In this document: positions 1 through 7,933 of the stretch, one piece after another | How the letters are laid out: each line of letters starts with the position of its first letter | How positions within the stretch are numbered: the first letter of the stretch is position 1 | Origin: an uncultured Methanomassiliicoccales archaeon | GTDB lineage: Archaea > Thermoplasmatota > Thermoplasmata > Methanomassiliicoccales > Methanomethylophilaceae | Direction: 5' to 3' | Assembly: GCA_934702355.1 (NCBI GenBank) | Contig: CAKUXX010000003.1 | Location: 1 to 64,000, forward strand | DNA: 64,000 nucleotides | Made by a program: the position numbers and the translations under genes | Notes under the pieces: generated by a model | What the model was told of the DNA's origin: nothing | The model's database searches: none | The model's input: only the letters and a program-made list of their open reading frames with translations

Positions 1-70
1 TACCACGCTGATGTGTTCTACATCGCTCATAACTGTACATGAACATCATTCTATTTAGTTATGTCAATGA

Positions 71-958
71 CTATATGGATGTGTATTCCATCAACCAATA
101 CCCTTTCTTCATGACGTACCAGTAATACAGGGATCTGGCCAGACGTCCGTTCCCGTTCACAAACGGATGGATATAACCGATCAGATAGTGCACCATTATG
201 CCCTTGATGATCGGATGCACGAACTCCTCGTCATCGTTGATGAAATCGCACAACTCCTGGATGAGGCCCGGTATGAGGTCGTATTCCGGAGGTACATGGA
301 ATATGACCTCTTCCCGATTTGTGTCACCGACCACCGTCTCGTTGTCCTCTCTGAATCTGCCTTCCCATTCGGAACCTTCGCTGAAGGTTCCGTTTGTGAT
401 GGTCTTGTGCATCTGCAGTATCAGGTCCGGATCCATCTTCCTGTCCAGAGTGCTTTTGATGTGTTCCATGGCGAGATAATTGTTGTAGATCATCAGTTCG
501 CTGATGTTGTTGGGCTTTCTCTGTATCCTCAACATCTTCTTGGCATCTTTTCTCGTGGTCGCCGCACCTTCCATCTGACTGGATGCTATCGCTTCCTCCA
601 TCAGAGAACTGATCGCATACGTTCTGACGCTCTTCTCGCCCGGATTCTTCAGATTTACAAATCCTGCTGGGTCCCGATCTATATGATGTAACAACTCCTG
701 GAAATCGGACAGAAGATTGTATTTCAGATTCAGCCCGCATACGTCGATGATGTTCAGACCGTTGCTGCGAAGGATCTTCATAATCGCCCAGATTTCCAGA
801 GCCTTATCATCATCCGCTCTGAATCTGAGTTCATCCCAGTGAAGGTATCTTTCGTTCCACTCCTTTATCTTGGACATCTGCGCCTGGTCAGAAAGAATCG
901 CAGATAGCATCATCCCATCCGGATTGCTGACATCTGGAGCGCCATCGACTTTTTTCAC
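71..958 (-). CDS. Fic family protein, C-terminally truncated
   Basis: Fic domains transfer AMP or related groups onto target proteins. The core motif HPFVNGNGR lies at residues 264-272, and a class II inhibitory helix motif SSQMEG lies at 126-131, upstream of the Fic fold, as in self-inhibited Fic proteins. The protein ends about 15 residues after the Fic motif (…EYTSI), whereas family members usually run on for 70-100 residues with a winged helix. The stop is TAG, the only TAG among the genes here, and the same frame hits TAA four codons later, so reading TAG as pyrrolysine would not restore the rest. The other two frames also close quickly. It is probably a truncated or decaying gene. A TATA-like element about 25 bp before the ATG suggests a leaderless mRNA; an inverted repeat lies just upstream. 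Confidence 0.8.
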   Translation of the reverse strand: MKKVDGAPDVSNPDGMMLSAILSDQAQMSKIKEWNERYLHWDELRFRADDDKALEIWAIMKILRSNGLNIIDVCGLNLKYNLLSDFQELLHHIDRDPAGFVNLKNPGEKSVRTYAISSLMEEAIASSQMEGAATTRKDAKKMLRIQRKPNNISELMIYNNYLAMEHIKSTLDRKMDPDLILQMHKTITNGTFSEGSEWEGRFREDNETVVGDTNREEVIFHVPPEYDLIPGLIQELCDFINDDEEFVHPIIKGIMVHYLIGYIHPFVNGNGRLARSLYYWYVMKKGYWLMEYTSI

Positions 959-987
959 ATACTAACGATGAATCAACAGTATTTAAA

Positions 988-1028
988 GAAAAGTCAAAGT
1001 AAACTAATTTGACTTTTCCTGACTTTTC
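988..1028. repeat. inverted plus direct repeat upstream of fic gene
   Basis: GAAAAGTCAAA (988-998) is perfectly inverted as TTTGACTTTTC (1008-1018), and a third copy TGACTTTTC follows at 1020-1028. It sits directly upstream of the TATA-like TTTAAATA of the minus-strand Fic gene, so it is placed like an operator. The rest of 959-1095 holds only the promoters of the two divergent genes. Confidence 0.7.
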
Positions 1029-1095
1029 AACTAAGCCATCCTCTCACACTGAGTTTTATCTAGCAAAAACTGAGTATGGAGAGTAGGGATGAAAA

Positions 1096-2028
1096 ATGGC
1101 CTTCAAGCTTTTCAAAAGCGCTGACGACCTGTACGATGAGGGAAAGGAACTCATCAAGAGGGGCGAATACGGCAAAGCGCGCGACTACCTCCAGAAATCC
1201 ATCACCAAGGACGGCGGCAAGGACGATGCCGCGGCCGTCAAGGTGGCCCTGATCGACCTCAGGGACAGGCTGACCAACGTCGGAGCTTACAGGAACCTCC
1301 TGGACAAGCTCAGAAGCCTCAGCTACGACAGCTTCGAATTCGGACTCCTGACCATAAACAGGGACGAACTGATCACGGAATGCGAGCTTACTGCCCGCAA
1401 GATAGAGCTCCTGTCCTCCGGCGGGGACTCCGAAGCGCTCAAAAGGAAGGGCGAGGCCCTCCAGGAGCTCGCCCAGGAGTTCCAGTCCAAGATCGGGGAG
1501 AAGAGCCTCATCGTCCTGGAGCTGTTCAAGAACGACACCACCGTCACGGGCAACACCGAGTTCTTCAACCTCATGGCGGTATCGTACGAATCCCTGGCGG
1601 ACGCGGTCGTATGGAACAACCCGTCCCAGGCTGCCGAGTACGAGCAGATCGCCATGGGATACCGCCAGCAGAACGGCCAGAGCGGGGACAGCAACAGGCA
1701 GAAGATGGAGGCCTACTCCAGGACCTGCACGTGCTGGCTTTGCGGAAGGATCGCCACCGGAGAGGGCATACACTTCTACGCCGCCCCCGCGGACGTGTCC
1801 CCCGCGCTGGACAAGGACGACAAGCCCGCGGCGAAGTCCAAGCCCACGGATTTCAAGCACATCTACATCTGCCGCGCTTGCTATTCCGCCGTATCGAACC
1901 GTTCGAACGAGATTTCGAAAGGTTATTATGACCAGGCGATGACGGAGATGCGTGCGATGGAGGCGAGACTCCAGGCGGAGATCGCCGCCCTCCAGACACA
2001 GATATCGTTCGCGAGGATGAACAGGTAA
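1096..2028 (+). CDS. TPR-like protein with C-terminal zinc-binding cysteines
   Basis: First gene of a five-gene run ending in an SPFH protein. The N-terminal 180 residues are helical and TPR-like (DLYDEGKELIKRGEYGKARD at 11-30 reads as one repeat). Cysteines at 211, 213, 216 and 259, 262 (CTCWLC and CRAC) could bind zinc as a split ribbon, and the last 40 residues form a probable coiled coil. I do not recognise a named family. The next gene begins 2 nt after the stop, so the two are almost certainly co-transcribed. A role as a scaffold partner of the membrane proteins downstream is inference from context. The ATG at 1096 follows a weak GGGATG-type leader. Confidence 0.75.
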   Translation: MAFKLFKSADDLYDEGKELIKRGEYGKARDYLQKSITKDGGKDDAAAVKVALIDLRDRLTNVGAYRNLLDKLRSLSYDSFEFGLLTINRDELITECELTARKIELLSSGGDSEALKRKGEALQELAQEFQSKIGEKSLIVLELFKNDTTVTGNTEFFNLMAVSYESLADAVVWNNPSQAAEYEQIAMGYRQQNGQSGDSNRQKMEAYSRTCTCWLCGRIATGEGIHFYAAPADVSPALDKDDKPAAKSKPTDFKHIYICRACYSAVSNRSNEISKGYYDQAMTEMRAMEARLQAEIAALQTQISFARMNR

Positions 2029-2029
2029 C

Positions 2030-3574
2030 ATGGACGACATGGTAGAGCTGCGCTGCAAGTACTGCGGCGCACCGTTGGACCGCAAGGACATCGAATCGGG
2101 TTCCGCCTACGTGACGTGCCCGTGCTGCGGAACAAGCCAGCAGCGCGTGGACGCCAAGGCGTACATGGACCAGATGATGTCCGAGATCAAGAACTGGATA
2201 GGCAAGGCCATACCCGGAGGCTTCTCGCTCACCCAGACCGAGAACGTCGATCCGATCGCAAGGCACAACATCTACGTGAACAACGTCAAGCCCATGCTCG
2301 ACGTGGAGATGAGGGAGTACAGGTTCGCCCTGAACTCGGTCATATCGTCTCCGCTAATCGTCCTGCCCTTCACAAAGGGGGAGCCGGCCCACTCCAAGCA
2401 CACGTCCTCGCAGGCGTTCGAGTTCAATGCCAAGCTGAAGAGCCTGGAGCCACTGGCCGTCGACGATGCCAACCGCATGTCGGTGACCGACGGGGAGAAC
2501 CTGGCGACCACGTATGCGATGATAATCAGCAACTCCAACCTCCTGACCAACACGACCCCGGGAAGGTTCGCCCTGATGTCCAAGAACTTCAAGGAATCCG
2601 CGGATTCCGCGAGGAGATGCAAAGGATACGGACCTCTGGCGTCCCGTCTGGACGCCCTGTCCGAGGTGTGCACCGCATCGGACCTCGTGCTCAACGGGGA
2701 CGTCCTCGGCTGCACCATGAAGGCAGAGAAGGCGATCGACATGCTGGAATCCTCCAAGAAGGAGATCCTGGCGGATCCCAAGCTGGCGATGATGATCAGG
2801 GCCGTGGACCTTGAGATCGCACAGTGCAAGACCCTGAAGAACGCGGTGGAGATGGTCAACAACGGGACCACCAAGGACCCGCTCAAGGTCCTGGAGCTGA
2901 TAAACGAGCTCGGAAGCGTCCAATATCCGGACAATCCGGGCTGGAACAGGCTCCTCGACAAGAAGGAGAGGAACTTCGAGCTGTTCAAGAACGTAGAGGA
3001 CATAGTCGCCGCACGCAACGGCGGAAGACTGCCCATCTGCCCAGGATCGGGACAGTACCTGTTCCCGTTCTGGGACGTGGACCTCAGATACAGCTTCACC
3101 ACGGGCTCCCTGTTCTCCAAGAAGGCGGTGGAGGTCCAGGAGGACCTCCTCATCCCCGCGACGTTCACTGTATCGTCCAGGGCACTCAACGAGCCCCGCT
3201 TCGGACTCACGGACATCTTCTCCAAGGCTCCCGAGAGCACGATAATGTCGAGGATCAAGGGTCAGGAGGACAGCATAAGCGGCGGCGCGGGCATCGGAAA
3301 ACTTGCCGACGCCGCATCTATGAACACCCCCGGCACAAGGGAGATCGTAATACCCCTGAGCACCAAGACGGAGGCATGCAGGCTCGTGGAATGCTACCTC
3401 ACAGAGTGCGCCAAAACTCATTCCAAGCTCAAACTGAGCAGTCCGACCGTGAAGAGGCTGATCTACGTGCCGTGCGACAAGGCCGTCAACGGGGTCACCC
3501 TGCCCAGGGAGTTCTCGGGACTGGTCCCGGGGATACTCATAAACACGGACATCTCGACTGTTCTGAAGATATAA
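2030..3574 (+). CDS. large protein with N-terminal zinc ribbon, unknown function
   Basis: A 514-residue protein. The first 35 residues form a zinc ribbon: C9-x2-C12 and C30-x-C32-C33. The remainder is mixed helix and strand with no motif I recognise and no membrane segment. It is the second gene of the SPFH-containing operon, 2 nt after the previous stop; the next gene starts 11 nt after its own stop. A second ATG at codon 4 is a possible alternative start. The shared zinc ribbons with the first and last genes of the run suggest a common complex, but its biochemical role is not visible in the sequence. Confidence 0.75.
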   Translation: MDDMVELRCKYCGAPLDRKDIESGSAYVTCPCCGTSQQRVDAKAYMDQMMSEIKNWIGKAIPGGFSLTQTENVDPIARHNIYVNNVKPMLDVEMREYRFALNSVISSPLIVLPFTKGEPAHSKHTSSQAFEFNAKLKSLEPLAVDDANRMSVTDGENLATTYAMIISNSNLLTNTTPGRFALMSKNFKESADSARRCKGYGPLASRLDALSEVCTASDLVLNGDVLGCTMKAEKAIDMLESSKKEILADPKLAMMIRAVDLEIAQCKTLKNAVEMVNNGTTKDPLKVLELINELGSVQYPDNPGWNRLLDKKERNFELFKNVEDIVAARNGGRLPICPGSGQYLFPFWDVDLRYSFTTGSLFSKKAVEVQEDLLIPATFTVSSRALNEPRFGLTDIFSKAPESTIMSRIKGQEDSISGGAGIGKLADAASMNTPGTREIVIPLSTKTEACRLVECYLTECAKTHSKLKLSSPTVKRLIYVPCDKAVNGVTLPREFSGLVPGILINTDISTVLKI

Positions 3575-3585
3575 GAGGGATGGAA

Positions 3586-3957
3586 ATGGAAAACGAATCT
3601 AAAGGACTGAACCCCAGGACATGGAACGCCATCTCCCTGGGAGCACTGCTCATAGCAGTGGCGTTCGGGCTCATCCTGTACTGGGCCACGGACGACCTCC
3701 TGAACACCTTCGGAGCGATCCTCCTGGTGTTCGGAGTCTATGTCGCGGCCACCAGCTCCGCCAGGAAAGGCGGGGAGAACAACTTCGGACCTTCGACGGC
3801 CGATGCGACCCTTGCTTCAGGTGTAGTCGTCGCCGCCATCGGAGCGGCATGCTTCGTCTACAGCGCCACCGACGAGGTGCTCATCACCGTCGCAGTGCTG
3901 ATAATCGCCATCGCGGCCGTCGGAATCATCATGGCCGTGAAGAACAGGAACGAGTGA
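3586..3957 (+). CDS. small four-helix membrane protein
   Basis: A 123-residue integral membrane protein with four hydrophobic segments, roughly residues 13-32, 37-55, 70-90 and 95-117, separated by very short loops. No family recognised. The start at 3586 is chosen because GAGGG (3575-3579) lies 6 nt before it; the ATG at 3580 abuts that ribosome site and is less likely. It is the third gene of the operon and the only one with membrane helices, so it is a natural membrane anchor or channel partner for the SPFH protein encoded two genes later. That link is inferred from position only. Confidence 0.75.
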   Translation: MENESKGLNPRTWNAISLGALLIAVAFGLILYWATDDLLNTFGAILLVFGVYVAATSSARKGGENNFGPSTADATLASGVVVAAIGAACFVYSATDEVLITVAVLIIAIAAVGIIMAVKNRNE

Positions 3958-3962
3958 TTGGG

Positions 3963-4499
3963 ATGACATTGGACGGCAACATCAAGAAAGAGATGAAGGA
4001 CGACATGTCCCTCACCGAGAGGATCGCCCTATACATCCCCATATACAGGGGATACAGGGAGAAGAACCTCCGCAGGGAGGAGGACAGGGCCGTCAGGGGC
4101 GAGCTCTCACGCGCGCTCCAGGGCACCAAGACGGACCTCGCAGGCATCCAGAGGGACCTCGTGTCCCAGCCGGACCTCATGATGGACGTCGAGAGGCTCA
4201 GAACAAAGGTCGACAGGTACGACATCGACGTGAAGAAGGCGGTCAACGGATACTCGTCCTTCCACACAGCTGTCAAGATCCTGGAGGATGACCTGGACGC
4301 CCTCGTGAAATGGGATGCCGCGCTCATCGGCGACATACAGGACCTCAGGGAGGCCGTGTCCGAGCTCCGCACAGCAGTGGACAAAGGACAGGACGTCAAA
4401 GCAGACATAAGGGTCATCGAGCGCGGAGTGGACACCATGATGGAGGATTACCTGAAGAGGGAGTCCGTCATGAAGGGATTCGAGAAGACGGAGGAATGA
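3963..4499 (+). CDS. coiled-coil protein of SPFH operon
   Basis: A 178-residue, strongly charged and helical protein with long heptad-like stretches from about residue 45 to 165 and no cysteines or membrane segments. The N-terminal part contains a short motif around IPIYRGYREK (about 24-33) followed by basic and acidic residues. Not recognised as a named family. It starts 5 nt after the previous stop and ends 4 nt before the SPFH gene. By shape it resembles membrane-associated coiled-coil partners of band-7 proteins, such as PspA-like scaffolds, but I see no diagnostic PspA motif. Confidence 0.75.
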   Translation: MTLDGNIKKEMKDDMSLTERIALYIPIYRGYREKNLRREEDRAVRGELSRALQGTKTDLAGIQRDLVSQPDLMMDVERLRTKVDRYDIDVKKAVNGYSSFHTAVKILEDDLDALVKWDAALIGDIQDLREAVSELRTAVDKGQDVKADIRVIERGVDTMMEDYLKRESVMKGFEKTEE

Positions 4500-4503
4500 A
4501 CGA

Positions 4504-5574
4504 ATGGGAAAGACAAACGTTGTGACATGGGACTCTCAGGGCCCCGACGACATCATCTACGCATACGAGCACGACGACCTGAGGACCCTCACATCCGTGA
4601 CCGTCCCCGAGCATGCCGTCGCCCTCTTCGTAAGGGACGGACAGCTCACAGGCGTCCTCGAGCCCGGGAGGCACATGATCACCAGCAGCAACATCCCCTG
4701 GCTCACCAAGCTCTACCAGCTGGCCCTCGGATACAAGGAGACCCCGTTCAAGGTGCAGATCATCTTCATCTCGCAGAAGATCTTCAACGGAAAATGGGGC
4801 ATCCGCGCGATGATCAAGGCGGCACCCGGATACGAGGTGCCCATCACACTGATGTCCAACGGAGACTTCCAGTTCCGCATCTCGGACATACCGGTGTTCT
4901 TCACACAGGTCATCGGAGGACTCCAGCACTACACCACCGGGGATGTCAACGCCTTCATGAAGGGATTCATCAACGAGCAGGTCACCCAGCAGCTCTCCAA
5001 GCAGTACTACATGGACGTGCTGAACAACCTCGAGAAGGCCTCCACCACCACGAAGGTCCTCGTGGAGCAGTACTTCCAGCAGAGAGGTGTGGAGCTCCTG
5101 TCCCTGAAGATCGCCGAGGTCAGGACGACCGAGGAGGATCAGAAGAAGGTGTTCGAGTACCTCCAGTTCAGCAGCGACAAGGGAGAGGCGTTCAAGAGGT
5201 ACGAGGTCATGGACAGGATGGCGGACGCCATCGGCAACTCCCAGGGAGGCGCCGCGATGGGTACCGGAATGCTCCTGTTCCCCCAGATGTACCAGCAGCT
5301 CCAGCAGCAGCCCGTTCAGGGCGTGCAGGCACAGGCGGCCCAGCAGCCTCAGACCATGTGCCCGTACTGCGGAAGCCCCAACAGCTACCCGTACAAGTTC
5401 TGCAACAACTGCGGAAAACCCTCGCCTCAGATGCAGCAGGCCCAGCCCGCTCCCGCGGCGAACCCAGGTTCCGCAGCGCCGAGCTACAACAACTGCCCGT
5501 ACTGCGGACAGAACATATCCGGTCTCCCGAAGACCCCCAAGTTCTGCCCGTACTGCTCCGAGCAGCTGTACTGA
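4504..5574 (+). CDS. SPFH/band-7 protein with two C-terminal zinc ribbons
   Basis: A YdjI/virion-core-like SPFH protein of 356 residues. The SPFH domain covers about residues 20-215, beginning with VPEHAVALFVRDGQL and ending with a helical segment. A Gln-rich linker (about 262-285) leads to two zinc ribbons: C286/C289/C300/C303 and C331/C334/C348/C351. Proteins of this type assemble on membranes in large oligomers; the ribbons may recruit the other zinc-ribbon proteins of the operon. It has no N-terminal membrane helix, so membrane contact is probably through the SPFH domain or the four-helix protein. It is the last gene of the five-gene run and is followed by a clear hairpin. Confidence 0.88.
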   Translation: MGKTNVVTWDSQGPDDIIYAYEHDDLRTLTSVTVPEHAVALFVRDGQLTGVLEPGRHMITSSNIPWLTKLYQLALGYKETPFKVQIIFISQKIFNGKWGIRAMIKAAPGYEVPITLMSNGDFQFRISDIPVFFTQVIGGLQHYTTGDVNAFMKGFINEQVTQQLSKQYYMDVLNNLEKASTTTKVLVEQYFQQRGVELLSLKIAEVRTTEEDQKKVFEYLQFSSDKGEAFKRYEVMDRMADAIGNSQGGAAMGTGMLLFPQMYQQLQQQPVQGVQAQAAQQPQTMCPYCGSPNSYPYKFCNNCGKPSPQMQQAQPAPAANPGSAAPSYNNCPYCGQNISGLPKTPKFCPYCSEQLY

Positions 5575-5582
5575 AACCCATT

Positions 5583-5600
5583 GCCGGTCGCAGGACCGGC
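5583..5600 (+). terminator. hairpin after SPFH operon
   Basis: GCCGGTC and GACCGGC form a 7-bp stem around a GCAG loop, followed by CCTTTCC. It lies between two converging genes and may end transcription from both sides. Confidence 0.6.
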
Positions 5601-5614
5601 CCTTTCCATTATGA

Positions 5615-6331
5615 TCAGGTCTTGGGAACGAACGGACTTCCCATGACCAGCATCTTGTAGGCGTTACCGTACTTCGAGAATGATTGCTTCACGATCCCGT
5701 TCTCCGTCATGACCTTGGTCATCCACAGCGGGATGGCGGACGGTATCTTCAGCTCCATCAGGGTGTATCCCTTCGGCAGGACGAGCGAACCCTCCATGTC
5801 CGCCCCCAGATCGGGATCGTCCAGAGAAGCGCGTATGTTCTCGTCCAATGTCAGTCTGAGATCTCCCCCGTCGACAGGGAAATACGCCTCCCTCTCGTAG
5901 TTCAGGGCCATGGCCGGTCCGAGATCGTCGTAATTGGATAACATATAGTCGATCTCGCACCTGATCTGAGAGTCCACCCCGGGATCGGCACCGTCCAGAA
6001 GCCATGACATGGCGATGTCCTTGGGAAGCGTCATGCGGCGCTTGTACACGATGCCGTCGTACTTCTTCTTCAGCTCGACGAAGACCTTGTCGCCGCCCGA
6101 TGCTGGACCATAGCTGCGAACGCGGAGCTTCTCCTTGTACATCGGATGGTCTTTGGACCTCCTGGCGAGGATGAACGTCGGATCGTCGAAGTAGATGTTG
6201 CGTATCTCCGACCGACCGTACCCGTCCAATTCCATATGGCCCTTCATTGCATCCAGGACCGCAGCCTTCTGAGCGGAGTCCAGTATGTATTTGATCTCGA
6301 CCCTTTTGAAGGTCATCTTCGTCTCGGCCAT
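5615..6331 (-). CDS. VTC domain (polyphosphate polymerase-like) protein
   Basis: A soluble 238-residue VTC domain, the fold of yeast Vtc4 that makes polyphosphate from ATP. Conserved basic and acidic tunnel residues are visible: FKRVEIKY near the start, KLRVRSYG, VFVELKKKYDG with YKRR, NYEREAYF, LTLDENIRA and LMELKIP near the end. The start at 6331 is chosen because GGAGGTG lies 6 nt upstream; a longer frame to 6376 lacks a good site. It is divergent from a membrane protein, DUF4956 and CotH genes. VTC, DUF4956 and CotH genes are repeatedly found together in prokaryotes, so this is one functional module. Whether the product is polyphosphate or another polymer is unknown. Confidence 0.88.
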   Translation of the reverse strand: MAETKMTFKRVEIKYILDSAQKAAVLDAMKGHMELDGYGRSEIRNIYFDDPTFILARRSKDHPMYKEKLRVRSYGPASGGDKVFVELKKKYDGIVYKRRMTLPKDIAMSWLLDGADPGVDSQIRCEIDYMLSNYDDLGPAMALNYEREAYFPVDGGDLRLTLDENIRASLDDPDLGADMEGSLVLPKGYTLMELKIPSAIPLWMTKVMTENGIVKQSFSKYGNAYKMLVMGSPFVPKT

Positions 6332-6454
6332 GGCGCACCTCCGTATATCGACCGTATCCCCCTCTATATAGAACATTATATGCGACAGAGGCCGAAGTAT
6401 TCCAACGGAACCGTTAACAACCGATACGTGATGAAGAGACGAAGAGAGTGAAGG
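6332..6454. promoter_or_regulatory. divergent promoter region, VTC / membrane protein
   Basis: About 120 bp between the two divergent genes. TATA-like stretches CTATATAG and CATTATATG near 6361-6382 can serve the minus-strand VTC gene, and the region upstream of 6455 contains GAGAGTGAAGG as a ribosome site for the plus-strand gene. No repeat seen. Confidence 0.5.
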
Positions 6455-7213
6455 ATGATCCCAGCACTGATTGCCATCGCGATCGGGCTTGTCCTGGTCG
6501 CAGCGGGTTCCGGCATCGCATACAGAGGCATAGCATCCCTGTCAGCGGGCAGGAGCATGATGCGCATAGCCGTCATCAGGATCGTGTACGCGCTGATGCT
6601 GTCATCCATCGTCTTCGTCATATCCCTGATGCTCATCGGGGATTCGGAACGCGTCATCCTGAACACATTCGGCCAGTATGCATCGAATTTCGCACTGTCG
6701 ATGGTCCTGGTGGCCATACTGGCGGCGGCCAAGGTCCAGTTCAGATTGGAGTTCGCAGTCTATGCTTTCTTCGTAATGCTGTTCACATTCATGCCGTTCC
6801 TCGGACACATCTCGTTCAGGGAATGCCTCATCCTGGCGATCATCGTGTCCGTGATGGTCATAGTCGTCATGGACATCCCCCACAGGGCCCGCAAAGAGGA
6901 GGTCACAGGAACACCTGTCGACCCCAAGATGCCCTGCCTCGGACTCGCGGCAAGCTACGCGCTCATGCTCGCGGGAACGGCACTCATGGTCCTGGCCTCC
7001 GAAGACATCGTAACGGGCCTCGGAGTGGACCAGTACAAGGTCCTGGCGGCAGCCACTGTATGCATCTCCGTCACCATGCTGTCCGTGCCCGTCGTAGCCA
7101 TGCGCAACCATGACGCAAGGACGGCCGTGTCGCTGACAGCCACAATGCTCATGTTCAACACCATCCTGGTGTTCCTCGCCTTGGAACTCATCCCGATGGT
7201 GGACTTCCTATAA
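6455..7213 (+). CDS. polytopic membrane protein, unknown
   Basis: A 252-residue protein made almost wholly of hydrophobic segments; I count about eight (roughly residues 3-23, 41-61, 78-96, 98-116, 121-140, 163-182, 194-215, 225-246). No family recognised. It is the first gene of the plus-strand run leading to DUF4956 and CotH, with 19 nt to the next start, and has a ribosome site AAGG right before the ATG. Its association with the VTC/DUF4956/CotH module suggests a membrane component of that system, for example a channel or polymer translocator, but this is context only. Confidence 0.8.
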   Translation: MIPALIAIAIGLVLVAAGSGIAYRGIASLSAGRSMMRIAVIRIVYALMLSSIVFVISLMLIGDSERVILNTFGQYASNFALSMVLVAILAAAKVQFRLEFAVYAFFVMLFTFMPFLGHISFRECLILAIIVSVMVIVVMDIPHRARKEEVTGTPVDPKMPCLGLAASYALMLAGTALMVLASEDIVTGLGVDQYKVLAAATVCISVTMLSVPVVAMRNHDARTAVSLTATMLMFNTILVFLALELIPMVDFL

Positions 7214-7232
7214 TGATAACGGAGTCAGGTGT

Positions 7233-7925
7233 ATGATCAACGTATTCGACAACATATTTAACAATCCGGCCGTGGAATCGTTCACGCTTCCCCAGTTCAC
7301 CCTCTGCATCCTGTGCGGACTGCTCGTCGGAGCGCTCATCGGAACGTTCTACGCGTCCCGCAACGAACACACAGAGAGCTTCATCTCGACGATCGTCCTC
7401 ATTCCCGCCGTAGTGGCGATAATCATCGTCGGCGTCAACGGGAACATCGGAACGGGTATCGCCGTGGCAGGTGCGTTCGCCCTGGTCCGCTTCCGTTCCG
7501 CCCCCGGGAAGGCCAAGGAGATCGGAGCGATCTTCATGGCCATGGGCGCAGGACTCCTGATCGGCGTGGGTTACCTCGCATATTCGATAGTGTTCACGCT
7601 CATCGTCGGGGTGTTCTACATGGTCTACGAGAAGATCCGCGTGTCCGAGGACGGCGAAGCCCATCTGAAGAAGACACTCAACGTCACCGTCCCCGAGGAC
7701 CTGGACTACTGCGGCGTGCTGGACGACATATTGGACAAGTACTCGTCGTACCACCGCCTCAGAAAGGTCAAGACCACGAACATGGGGAGCATGTTCCGCC
7801 TGACCTATGACATCACCCTTCTCGACGACAGGCAGTCGAAGATGATGATCGACGAGATACGTTGCAGGAACGGAAACCTGGAGGTGTCCCTCAGCGACGC
7901 CTCTTCCGAAGACAGCTCCCTCTGA
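7233..7925 (+). CDS. DUF4956 membrane protein
   Basis: A 230-residue DUF4956 protein. Four membrane helices occupy about residues 20-40, 48-68, 70-88 and 103-125, containing the conserved AFALVRFRSAPGKAKEIG stretch after helix three. A cytoplasmic alpha/beta domain of about 100 residues follows and resembles the ligand- or polymer-binding tail common in this family. DUF4956 genes usually sit beside VTC-domain and CotH genes, as here. A plausible role is to couple the cytoplasmic VTC enzyme to the membrane. The gene ends 8 nt before the CotH start, so the two are co-transcribed. Confidence 0.88.
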   Translation: MINVFDNIFNNPAVESFTLPQFTLCILCGLLVGALIGTFYASRNEHTESFISTIVLIPAVVAIIIVGVNGNIGTGIAVAGAFALVRFRSAPGKAKEIGAIFMAMGAGLLIGVGYLAYSIVFTLIVGVFYMVYEKIRVSEDGEAHLKKTLNVTVPEDLDYCGVLDDILDKYSSYHRLRKVKTTNMGSMFRLTYDITLLDDRQSKMMIDEIRCRNGNLEVSLSDASSEDSSL

Positions 7926-7933
7926 GTGGTCCC

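Noticed and set aside
71..73. TAG in the Fic gene read as pyrrolysine
   Set aside because: Read-through reaches TAA after three more codons and does not restore the missing Fic C-terminus.
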